Assembly: GCA_027574665.1 (NCBI GenBank)
Contig: CM050653.1
Location: 40,064,118-40,128,117, forward strand
Direction: 5' to 3'
DNA from: Rhynochetos jubatus
Taxonomy: Eukaryota; Chordata; Aves; Eurypygiformes; Rhynochetidae
Length of the DNA stretch: 64,000 bases
Numbering within the stretch: the first letter of the stretch is position 1; each line of letters begins with the position of its first letter. The notes under the pieces are model-generated. The model made no database searches and was not told the origin of the DNA. It saw nothing but the letters and a program-made list of their open reading frames with translations. Positions 12,001-22,350 of the stretch are shown in pieces. The position numbers were made by a program, and so were the translations under genes.

Positions 12001-13589
12001 CTGTGCTTTGTACAGAGATAAGTGGGTTTCACAGAGGCGCAGAGGAAGCAAGAAGAAATGAGAGTAGCTTTCTGGCCTTGGACACAGCCACCAAGACTGA
12101 CTTTCTTCATGCTCTTAGGTGCCCTGGTTTCCACCCGTCAGCAGAAAAAGACTGATTTTTCTGGATGGCAAGTCAGACTTGGAAGCCTGTTTCTGTCCTA
12201 TACAGGGGGACTGTATAGGAGGGCGACCTCTGACAACTCTGCTCCTGGCCTCACTTCAGTGCTTGAAGACCTCTGACAGCAGTGCAGAGACCAGCAGACT
12301 CTTCTTTTTATTTGCATTCTGGGTATTTGCAGAAATATTCCTTCCATGAGCTTCCCTTTTTAAAATACATCCAGTCAGCGGTGACTGTTTGAGTTATTGC
12401 CTTGTGGGTTTTATTTCCTTGTTTTCTATTCAGTAATCCACCTTGTATCCCTGGCCCTGTAAAACTAGTATTATTTTATAGGACTTTTGCTGGTGTTTAC
12501 TTGGTTACCCTTTAAAACTCTACTAACCAGTGGTGCCTGCATGCTGCTCACTGCTGATGGATGCACTCAACAAACACTAGCTGGCAGCACCATGTTAGCT
12601 GCATACATTAGCATATGAGCCTATAAAGTTATTCATAACAAAGTGCATTTCTGTTGTTTAGTCGAGATCCTATCATCTTTCCCCTTGCAAGGCTTTTCTT
12701 GGCTGAAGAAGCAGGTTTTTTTGTCATTTCCTCGCCAGGCACAACACAAAGGCCTTATTGACTATTCTTGCTTGAGCGAAGGAAGATACCAAGTTTTGCC
12801 TACTTTGTAGGCTCCAGTGCATAAAAGACTTCTGCTGATACCGTTTTCAGCACAGTGGGAGCCAGGGCTGCCTGGGTTAGTCATATTAATTTTTAATTTT
12901 TATTGCACCTAATACACCTCAGCTGTTGACAAAAATAGTCCTTAGTACACACATTTTCTATCCTGTCATTTCCACCTTTGGGCAGCCAGCGTCCACAACC
13001 CTGTGAACTGCCTCTAAGAAAACAATTTTCCCTTTCAGAAAGGCCGAGGAAGCTGAAGCTGTTCCTTACTATGCTGATTAGGAACCTGAAAAAAGCTGTG
13101 CCAGAGCTGGGCACAAAGCAGCAGATGCCCCATGGATGATCTCTGGGCTAAAACTCCGGAGAAGACATCTCTCCCGCACAGGGAAGGATGTTTTGCACTT
13201 AGCGAGCCTACTTGAGGACCCCCTGCATGGCCTGGCAGCAGGAATGGGCTGGGGACAACCTGAGCTGCAGACCTCTGCTGCCTCTCAGACATTATCCTGT
13301 ACATCCTCCTGATCTATACATAAAACCTCTGGCTGAAGCTGGGTGCCATGTCTGAGCCAGGAGCTGGTGAGGATGCATGTATCAGTGTTGTGCTGGTCCC
13401 TCAGCACCTGCACAAGGATGGATATTCCTATCCCACTGAATGCGGGAGGGAAGAGGGAAGCTTAGCATACAGCAGTCAGGGCAATATGGGCCATGTCCTG
13501 ACCATTTCTTGTTGTTTGCTTACTGGGACGTAGCCAAGTGAAAACACTGTAACTTGGAGTTGGCAATCATTGCTGTTAGCTCTGCACAT
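12001..13589. other. Intergenic DNA, nothing recognised
   Basis: Moderately AT-rich non-coding DNA around 12,350-12,900, without a recognised repeat or gene. Confidence 0.55.
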
Positions 13590-13930
13590 GCGGACAGGTC
13601 AGAGGAAGGTCCACATGGCTAGTGGCAGAGGAGCAATGTAGGGTAGCACTTCTCTGCCAGACACACTCAGCCTCCAGATACTGACAGCTCGGAGGGTACT
13701 GGAGGTTGAGGTGCTGCCTTCATATTTAACAGCCATTGTGGGGATTTCTTCCGACCCACCTACTTTGCAATCTATATAATTTTGGAGGCACCATGTCCTG
13801 AGATAACAGGTTCCTCAGCGCATCTGTGGGCTGTGTAAGAAGCATCTCCCCCTCTCCCCATTGAATCTCCTCCTCGAGGTGTCGGTCAGTGCCCCCTAAT
13901 TCTCCTGCTGGAAGAGCTACCACAGACATA
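13590..13930 (-). mobile_element. Old CR1/L3-type LINE 3' end (antisense)
   Basis: The reverse complement shows the ordered landmarks of another CR1-like 3' end: a TTCTTACACAGC stretch (family form TTCTTCACACAGC) followed by GCGCTGAGGAACCTG, then AATGGCTGTTAAAT (family form AATGGCTATTAGCC), and a tail with CTACTAGCCATGTTGACCTT-like sequence, seen here as CCACTAGCCATGTGGACCTT. It is in the opposite orientation to the copy at 11,540-12,000 and from a visibly different subfamily. Decayed, with no coding potential. Confidence 0.68.
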
Positions 13931-16649
13931 ATTCTTGCTTTGAAGGGTAACCATACCAACAAGACTTTAAGCCATGGTATAAATTAGAGCAGCCTTTGGT
14001 CCCTCCAACGAATGTCAGTGCCAGGAGGCAGAGGAAAAGGAAATTGAGACTGGTCTCTGTCACCCACCTTTCTTCCCTTTGCTGAGCTGCCTCCAGCCTT
14101 GGTTGACACTCAAATCCTGCAGCACAAAAATCCTGAGACCTTGTAGGTGCAGCCAACAGGAGCAGCTCTTCCTAAAGAAACAGCCCCTTGCAAGCCAGAG
14201 AGATGGCCCCAGGAACAGGTTTTCCTTTCGGGATAAAAGGCTGCAGGTTCAGGTTCTAATTTGTTTGACAATTTTTTTTATTGTGCTGGCAAACATGCTA
14301 AAAAGAGATTTATTCATGAAAAGGACAACGTCAGCATCTATTCCCTGGGCAAACAGATGAGAAAAAAAAAATATCTGTAAACAGCAGAAGTAAGAGAGAA
14401 AGCATGAAGAGCAGCGTACTAAATTACCCCTGCCATGTGGGTCACTTTGGAGCACGCTTTGATTTTATTTATTAAACAGTGTCTGCACAAAGTGTGTTTT
14501 GCTTGACTAAGGCATCCTACAGTGAATACCAAAATGATGCTGTAGCTCTTAAGCACGAGGGGCAGGGGGAGAGCGGAAACGCCCCTTTTATTCCTGGAGT
14601 TATTGTTTTATAAATAAAAGGTGCTGATGACACTGTGTGTACAACACAGATAGGGAGTAAAGAATCGCTGCAGTGGCTTGATAGGGATGATCTGTAGCTG
14701 AAAACCCATTAATGCAGACAGTAGGTGAGGCAAATGTGCTGAAATGTCAGGATGTGGAATGCCAGGAGAACAACCCTTAAAATAGCTCTACCAAAAATAG
14801 CCTCTGTGGACAATAGGAGGGGGGGTTGCCTTCATTTATTTCTATTACCAGCTCCTTGACAAGCCGTCCCTCGAGCACTCCCGGCTGCAGACGGAGCGGG
14901 AGGCCAGGCAAAGGGCACGCTTTCGTCCCACACGTATGTGCCACTGCTGCAGCCCACGCAGGGATGGGAGCACCGATCGAAAACGGAAGCCCACCGGCCC
15001 TGGCGTGCTGGGGCTGCTGCAGCTAGGGGAGGAAAGGGTCACCTCAAGAGGCTGGAGAATACGCTGGGTGAAACTACAGCTCCCCAAATATTTCCGAGCA
15101 GTTCTTTGCAAACAGCAGCAAATCCTGACGGAGCTGGGAGGAAATAAAGCGAAGGGTACTTGGGAGCCGACAGGGTCTGCGCAAGAGGGGGGACAAGCGC
15201 TGGTGGGGAAGCAGACTCCTACGCTCCATCACACCGAGCACACCCCTACTCAATAACATGAAAAAAATCCCTTCTCTTCCCAGTGTATATGTTACCTGCC
15301 CTCGGGGACTGCAGGTGGTGCCCAGGCAGCCTTCATTTCTCTGGGTGAGCACCACTGAGATGGTTTTGGAGGAAAAGCTATCACTGAGGGTTAAAATAGC
15401 ACAAAGCTTCAGGGTGAGGCCAGAGATCCTGGGCGGTACCAGTGTGACCTTAGGAAGGGTTAAAGGGAAGGACCGAGCGATGCTTTTGAGCTGCCAGGTA
15501 CATGCTGCAGCCGCACCTCGCAAAAGGATGAGACCTGGAGCTCAGCTACATCCCCCCACCCACCTTTGGTTCGTGCAGGGAAAAAAGAGTCCTAAAACCG
15601 GGTGTGTAGGCAAGAACCAGGTCACTGTCTGTCCCTGGGCGTGATGGCCAAAGGACTGGTTATGCCAGACTTAGCTCTTGGTGCACACTATAGGCATGAC
15701 CCAAGGCAGGAAGGGGAAGCCTCCAAGGAAAAGAAAACCATAGGAGAAACTCACATTTTGGCAAGAGGTGAAATACAGCTATGTCAGCAAAGTTTCCTTT
15801 GCAATACGTGCAGTGAACATAGGTGGGAATTCAGAGCCTGGGTTTGCAGCCGGCAGCTTGCAATTCAGTGTGATGACTCAGGACTTTCACTTTCTCTGCA
15901 GGCAAAGGCTGCTCAGACCTTATTCAGGCAGAATTTACATTTTTCATTATGAGAAGCCATGTCTTGCTCTCCTAGCTCTTGTCCTGATAAAGCTAATATT
16001 GCTAATACACAGCATTTCAGAATTTTCGTACACAAGGCTTATAGCCCTGAAAACGGTCATAACCATTGTTTGCTGGCTTTATTGGCACCTTTTCGGTGCT
16101 TAAAACAATGTTTTCACACTCTTTTTGAAACCTGCTGATCTGATACCATATCTGCCAGATCTCCCTGGGATCAGGAGGTGAAACAGTCGTTCCTGCACCC
16201 CCCTCCCTCAGGTAGAGATGTTAAAGGCAACTCTTGCTCCTGATGTTGATTTTGTAATGTGCCCATGGTGCATTTCCACGTAACACCTGGCAGCAGCATC
16301 CTATGCAAGTGCAAAGGGTCCAACCTCTCCTTGAAGCAGAGGGCATCCAATGCACCCAATACCTCCAGTGCTTCGCCTACCTCTAGGTGACAGCGGAAGA
16401 TGGGAGTAAGATTTACACCTAGGTCAGGCATAATTAAATAGCGCAGAATTTGGAATAAATGAAGTATAATCAATTCAGGTGTTGAAAAGGAAGTAAATCT
16501 GAGTTAAGCTTTGACTCTAGAAAGAGCTGAGTGAATGCAGACGTTGCAGCACTTGGGAAGGTAAAGGAAGGAGACAGACTGTAGCCTTCAGAAGCATAAA
16601 TCATAGACTGTATCTATCTTCTCCAGTCAGTAGGAAAAAGAATGAATGA
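13931..16649. other. Intergenic DNA, nothing recognised
   Basis: No recognised gene or repeat. Open frames at about 14,900-15,650 on both strands overlap each other in the same GC-richer patch and show no domain, splice context or family resemblance. Confidence 0.5.
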
Positions 16650-17070
16650 CAGAAAAAAGAGAAAAGAGAGGAGGTCAACAGATAAGGGTTAAAGGTTAAT
16701 TCCCTGATTGCCAGGATGTGAAAGGTAACGGCCCCAGATGCCTGTGAATTTCCTTTCAAAAGAGGCATCATCATTTAATGCACTCTTTTATTACCGCTCT
16801 CATGTCAGCTTCCTCGTGTTCCAAAATGGTCTTTTCTTCTGCTATTAATATGATAACAATTCACATACCATGGTCTTCTGATGGACCTTGACGGTTTTGA
16901 CATGTTAGGTAAGGGCAGTGAATCTGTTAGAAACATAACCTGCTCTTGCTGAAGTCAAGGGGAACTGCCACCGATGTCTGTGGTGACGCGGAAGGTCCGA
17001 TCGATGACTAATGGCATTAGTCACATCTTTACTGGAACCTGTTGTTTCTGAACAATTCCAAAGTGTTTGT
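16650..17070. promoter_or_regulatory. Candidate enhancer block with P3 homeodomain palindrome
   Basis: Motif-rich sequence with AGGTCA (16,673) followed by AGGGTTAAAGGTTAA (nuclear-receptor-like half-sites), several ATCATC/TTTAATG cores, and a perfect inverted repeat TGACTAAT-GGC-ATTAGTCA at 17,005-17,023. That repeat contains TAAT-N3-ATTA, the spacing bound by paired-class homeodomain dimers. The block lies 4.5 kb upstream of the CpG-island promoter. Function is inferred. Confidence 0.4.
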
Positions 17071-20000
17071 TCAGAGAGCTCGACTCGGATGCAAACGCTG
17101 CCAGCTTGTGCTCCTTTTTATGATATCGGGAGCTCTCAAACTCTGGTGTGTCACCCGCAGTCTGCAGGCTGCCTGCTGCTCTCATTTTAAGTGAGGGATT
17201 TGTGGTCTGGAAAGCAGGTAGCGTACAAAGGGCTCTCTCTTACAACAAGCTTTGTACAGCATGGGAAAGCCGGAGAAGCAGCCTATGTCTAGGTTTCAAG
17301 GCTGGAAGGTTACAAGTGGGTGGTGGGAGTCATGGTCCCTCCCTGGTCCTTCTCCACTGCTAAATGACTGGGCAGTCCCATTGGAATGGATGAGTATCAA
17401 TGCCTTAGATTCAGCCAATTCACCTCAGCCACCTTATAGGAATAATAAATTAAATTTTTGTAGACCCTTTGCTGTGGGCAATGGCCCCAGCTCCATCATT
17501 CCCTGATGGAGGGCAAGTAGCAACCAGCAAGTCTCTGAAGGTCCGAGCCGCAGTCTGCTGCATTTAGCACCGCTCTCACTCCAAGCATGTGGATACTAGA
17601 CGGGGGAATAGTTTATGTTATGCCTTGACCTCTCAGCTAAGTTCAGGGTTCCATTTTAAATAAAATTTAGCTTGTGACTTAAATAGACGTGGCAGAGGAA
17701 GGCAGTATTGTCATTATTATTATGGCAGGAAGGCAGTATTATCTCTCTATTTGATGGACAACAAGGTGGCAGTACTCACAGCTCAGGATAGGAACTGAAG
17801 CTGAAACCACAGTCTTGCCCCCAACACAACCACCAGCTCACCCTTCCTCTTTTCAAGTCAAGCTCCTCTGCTCAGAGACAAGAGTCTACGGTACTATAAT
17901 GGGTAAATGGGGTTTATCAGCTTCTAACTGGGGTAATATGGCACTTACCGTCTTCTCATGTACAGTGAATAAATCAGAGTTCACTTGCTGCTTTTTGGAG
18001 AGGAGCTTGAAGTGCCTGGGTAATCAGAAGGCAGCTCTGAACATGTCCTGAGGGTTGCCTGATGGCTGAACTACCGCATCTACCTCCCCTCAAAGGATGT
18101 CAGAAATTGATATACAGATCCAGTGCATGCAACTTATTTTTGTATCCTCCAACTATGCCAAAACAGTATTTTACACTTCAGCAGAGAGCTAGTCTCTACG
18201 TAAATGGGTCACTAGACAGAGTTCTGCCGTATTGGCACTTCTGAGAACATCAGGCACAGATATTGCCATTTTTTGGGATGTGGGTGGTAAGATGAATAGA
18301 TTTCATACCATGACTTCCAAGCCTCCATACTGGGACTTCTGATCAACTGTCCTATTCACCACAGTTATGGCAGTTATTTATGTTAAACAGATTAAAGGCT
18401 GAGCAGCTTAGATTTTCTCTGAGCGATGTGTTGTTTCAGCTTCTTTTACATTAAACTTTGTTTGCATTAGTGAGGAAATACCATATTCGCCTTCGCCTGG
18501 GAAATAAATTTGCTCGTGGACCCAGTGTTTATCCATTTCTTGTTTGAGTGGAAATGCTTTCTGGTGAGGGGCCAAGCAGACTCTTGACCATTAGTTATTA
18601 AAATGCTTAATTCTTTACACATCTTGTAAGGTGACTTCTACGGCAGAGGCAGTGGGAAAGACTTTGTCATCTCCCATAAAAATAATTCCAACACATTTTC
18701 AGGCCAGCTCCTTTCCCACTGAAGCCACTCAACCTAATTACTAGAAACGTACCTTATCAGGCAACTAGTACTTCTTTACGTACGATAAGCTGCAAGACTC
18801 AAAAGTAATCAACTCCTGTTATTCGCAGCTTTGCTGTTTATTGGGATTAGAGTCAGACTCTTTGGAAACACGTTTTAAAGATGTTCAATATTCTGTTTTA
18901 TGTAATGTAACCACTTGGAAGCTTTTGTTAAAAACTCCGCAAGTATTTTTCTACCATAAGTATAAGGGGATGACTACTACAGAAATTCTGGAAATTTATA
19001 CAAATATGACAAATCTTCCTCTGTTTGATTCAGAGGGGTCATTGTGTCCCCATCCCCCATATTGAACTGTGCCACTGATGAATTAGTAGATGGGTCCTTA
19101 TTTTGGTACAATTACCAAAACTTCTGTCGTCCCTCTTGTAAGAATCCCTTAGGCAGAGAGGGAGAAGCTACAGTGGTATCATGCTCAAGCAGGGAGGCAG
19201 CCCTTGTTCTTCAGCGCCTTTGCCCCGTATTCCCAACATGGGCAGATGTTGACTTCTGCCAGCTCTTCAGCCTGGCTGGGAACATCTGGCCAAGGGACAG
19301 GCAGAAGAGCTGGCAAAGGGGTGTTTCAGGTGAAGGTGAGCCAGAGGCTTTAGCCGAGTGCTGCCAGGAGCAAAAGAGCGCAGAGGTTTGCATTGTACTT
19401 CTTTTGTAACCTGCTCCTCCTGAGCTTTGCTGCGTGTTAGTAGCACTAAGGGTTTAGAGTGTCCGTGCACCAGAAAGCTTTGCTAAATCAATAGTCTCCT
19501 GTTGCTACATAAATACCTAACTGGAGCAAAGATGTTTATTTTCAAAGTGGGAGATGTTGCTCCTGTGACAATGTTTTATTATAATCATTTTGATCCTGAA
19601 CCCGCAATCTTTCCACAGAGACAAGTCTCCCCTTGATTTCAGTGCAAGCTTTGTCTGACTAAGGATTTCAGAATTAGCTCTTTGCTTTTATTTTTATTGA
19701 AAAACAAGCCTGCGCTTGACAAGGGGAAAAAAAAAAAAAACCAGTAAGTGGATCATGTCAGGGAGACAAGTTACTGTGAGAAATTTCTAGCAGGAAAAAC
19801 ACAGCTTTACGATTACATGGCGATAAGTTACAAGGTTAAAGTTTTAAGCATTTTCCAGAAGAAAAAAAATACTAATGCACGGATGGAAAGGGTACCTATT
19901 CCACCAGGGGAGAAGGCCAAACCCAGCATACACCCCTGGTACCTCTTCATCAGAGACTACACCAATGAGTAAAGGTTGAATGAAAAGAAAATATTTCCAT

Positions 20001-20839
20001 GAAAATTTGAAACATCCATGGAATTTAACACATTTTGGCCTAAGGATTTTTGAGTCTGGCTATACTTTATGTCACCAAAGGGGCCCCGATCCCATGGGGG
20101 TTATAAGCCTACCCAGTTGCAGTAGTTACACTGCGGTAGCCCTGCTGTGCAGTGCAGGCAGGCAAGAAGTACAAGGAGAGTGGGGTAGGAGCAGGAGGCT
20201 GGGGGCTTTGGCATGGGACAGGCAAATGCAGAGTCAGGGCTTAATTCAGAGCCTGTCTCCTGCCCCCCCCCAGCATCAGTGGACCCCAAAAAAGCTTGGG
20301 ACAAAGTGCCAGCGGGGCATGGTCTGGCAAATGGGGGCAAATGGGAGCAAATGGGGTGTTTGGATGGGTTTGGGATTTTTTGGGGTGCAGGGGCGTGCTT
20401 TAATCAAAAAATTCCCACCAGGAGCAAAGGTATGTGAGTGCATTGCTCAGCCCGCAGCCGCCTGCTCAACCCTGATGTGTGTTTTTGTGACTTGCTGAAG
20501 GGGGTGGGTGCTCCCAGTAGTTCATCCCAGCCCCGGTTTGACCAAAATCAGGAAAATCTGCAGCTCCGCAGACAGGGATACAGCAAGGGGGAACGTGAGG
20601 ATGCATTCTGCGGGGATGCTCATTAAAGAGCAGCAAGGCGGGGGGTGGGTACCGGAGCCTGCACCGGGTACCGTGAGGATCTCAGGCTCGCATCTCAAAG
20701 GTGGAGAGCAGTGGGGTGCAGCCCCTCCAGTGGCTTGCACCGGCAGGGGGCAAGGCCCAGGGCAGGATGCCATCCCCTTGGCAGTGTGGGTGTGTCCCCC
20801 CACACCCCCTGTTAGGAGGCTGCACCAAATACCCATCTC
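17071..20839. other. Upstream flank of the CpG island
   Basis: No gene recognised. There is an A14 run at 19,727-19,740. GC content rises from about 20,100 toward the island. A 10-bp unit GCAAATGGGG/A is repeated three times at 20,327-20,356. Confidence 0.5.
20327..20356. repeat. Three-copy 10-bp tandem repeat
   Basis: GCAAATGGGG, GCAAATGGGA and GCAAATGGGG follow each other head to tail. It is a small local duplication with a single mismatch in the middle copy. Confidence 0.9.
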
Positions 20840-21417
20840 CAGAAACGGAGGTGCGCCAGCATCCCCCCGTCAAACCGCGCGTTCCATCCATCCTTCCAGC
20901 GGGCTGCCGATCTGTTTTAACGGGGTTTGGCAGCCCCCTTGACCCTGCTTTTTGACAAGCGGTATCACCGGGGTGGGTGCGTTTAATTAAACTCATTCCC
21001 TTAGAGGCGTGACCCGCGGGTATCCTCCCTCCGCCAGCAAAACGCGCGGGTGCGGATGCAGAGGTGGCTTCTCCCAGCATTGCCCCCGCTCCCCCCCGTC
21101 CCTCCCCGGGCCCAACGCTCCCCACCCGTCACACACACCCGGGACCCACCTGCCCACTTCGGAAAGGTTTTGCCACCCCGGTTTTTATTTCCCCAGCCCG
21201 CCGCACGCCGCGGATACCCCCGCCCACCGGGAAACCCACTGCGGCGCTACTAACCCATCGGTACCCACCCGCCGGGCACGCGTGGGCACGGGAACGCTGG
21301 GGAAGGGTTGGGGGAGCGCACGGACCCGTCGTTCTAGAACGGAACCGTTCCCGATCCCCCCCCCCCGCCGCCCCCCGCGGCCGCCGCCCGGCTCCGCAGT
21401 GTAGGGGGCTGCCCCGT

Positions 21418-21507
21418 CACCTGATCATCGCCGCGCGCGCGCGCACCGCCCCCCCCACCCCACCCCCTCCGCGAACGCGCGCGGGGGCGGGGGTGCCCGG
21501 TATATAC
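21418..21507 (+). promoter_or_regulatory. Core promoter: E-box, CG tract, GC box and TATA box
   Basis: In order: an E-box CACCTG (21,418-21,423), an alternating CGCGCGCGCGCGC tract (about 21,432-21,444), a GC box GGGGCGGGGG (21,484-21,493) and TATATAC (21,501-21,507). The TATA box predicts initiation about 25-32 bp downstream, near 21,530-21,540. A TATA box within a CpG island is a minority arrangement and argues for a focused start site and regulated transcription. Confidence 0.7.
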
Positions 21508-21529
21508 GGCCCCGCCGCCCCCGCCCCTG

Positions 21530-21620
21530 CCTGCCTCCTGCAGCAGGGGAGGCTACGAGCCGCCGCCGCGCCGGGCCCCGGCAGGTGGGCGAGCCGCCGC
21601 CGCGCCGAGGTTGCCACGGG
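21530..21620 (+). other. Predicted non-coding first exon of an unidentified gene
   Basis: The start is set by the TATA box at 21,501; the end by a consensus splice donor, CACGGG|GTGAGTGAG, with GT at 21,621-21,622. The interval contains no ATG, so it would be 5' untranslated sequence and the start codon would lie in a later exon. An alternative donor, GGCAG|GTGGGC, lies inside it with GT at 21,585-21,586. A 17-bp sequence, GAGCCGCCGCCGCGCCG, occurs twice, at 21,557-21,573 and 21,591-21,607. No protein sequence is available to name the gene. The next exon is not securely identified in the following 42 kb, consistent with a very long first intron. Confidence 0.55.
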
Positions 21621-21654
21621 GTGAGTGAGCGAGGGCCACGCGCCCCCCCCTCCC

Positions 21655-21840
21655 CTCACGGTGGGGGGTGGGGGAGCGCCGCCGTGGGAAGGTGCTGGGG
21701 GGCGGCGGCCATGGGGGGCTCGCCAAGGGCCGGACCTGTTGCGGGACTCGGCTGGGGGGGCGTGGGCGGTGGCGGTGCGGAGTTTTGGGGGCGGTGGGGG
21801 GTGGCGGCGGCCGGTAGCTGCCCGCGTCTTCGGGGAGGGG
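21655..21840 (+). other. G-run cluster at start of intron 1 (G-quadruplex potential)
   Basis: More than eight runs of four to seven G's occur on the plus strand immediately after the predicted splice donor, for example GGGGGGTGGGGGAG and GCTGGGGGGGCGTGGG. This is the non-template strand, so the transcript would carry them. Such clusters near transcription starts can form quadruplexes and R-loops and can act as intronic splicing enhancers. Confidence 0.6.
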
Positions 21841-22350
21841 GCGCGCCGTGGGTAGAGCCTCGCGGGCCCCCGCGGACCCCCGCAGGTTCAACCGGCCGCA
21901 GGGGAGCGGAGCGGCTTCGCCCTGCCCGTCCCGGGGAGGGGGTTGCGGGTGGCTGCCCGGGGCGAGTAGCCTGCGGCCGGCGGCACCTGCGCTACGGCAG
22001 CCCGCGGGGGCTGCCCCCGCCCCGGGCTCCTGCCGGAAAGTTTCTAGAACTCCTTAAAAAATGGAAAGTGGCGTTAAAAAGGACAAAAAGCCGAACGCCT
22101 GGGGAGCGGCCCGCGACCCGATAAGGATGCTCGCGTGGACTCTCGCCTTGGCGACCTGCCCTTTCCGCACCGCCTGGCGTGCGTGGGCGCTGTCACGGGA
22201 AACACGCGTGGCCCCCCCGCCCCGCAGCCGGCCGGGGGCTGCGGGCACCGAATCGGCTCCCCGTGCCGGGCACAGCGTGTTCAGATCCGTACGGCTCCGG
22301 CTGGCAACGACTCGCCTCCCCGCCAGTAGCCGCAGAGAAAAGGGTCTTCA

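Larger units (their letters stand above)
20840..22350 (+). promoter_or_regulatory. Major CpG island (promoter region)
   Basis: CpG dinucleotides are dense across this interval and nearly absent a few kilobases away on either side. GC content is very high, with long C runs (21,358-21,368 and 21,371-21,376), GC boxes and G-rich runs. A CpG-rich shore continues to about 22,860. Such islands mark constitutively unmethylated promoters in vertebrates. The TATA box and the splice donor within it indicate rightward transcription. Divergent leftward transcription is common at such islands but is not shown here. Confidence 0.9.

Noticed and set aside
15074-15523. 149-codon minus-strand frame
   Set aside because: It overlaps plus-strand frames of similar length; no domain, signal, splice context or family resemblance.
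17690-17840. MIR-type SINE fragment
   Set aside because: Only a few short strings (CACAGCT, ATTATTATTAT) resemble MIR; the order and length are not convincing.
19980-20498. 172-codon plus-strand frame
   Set aside because: Chance openness in a GC-rising flank; the peptide is Q/P/G-rich without any known motif.
21585-22124. Long open frame across the CpG island (179 codons), and overlapping frames on both strands
   Set aside because: GC-rich DNA lacks stops by composition. The frame crosses the predicted splice donor, the peptide is low-complexity G/P/R/A, and frames are open in several phases at once.
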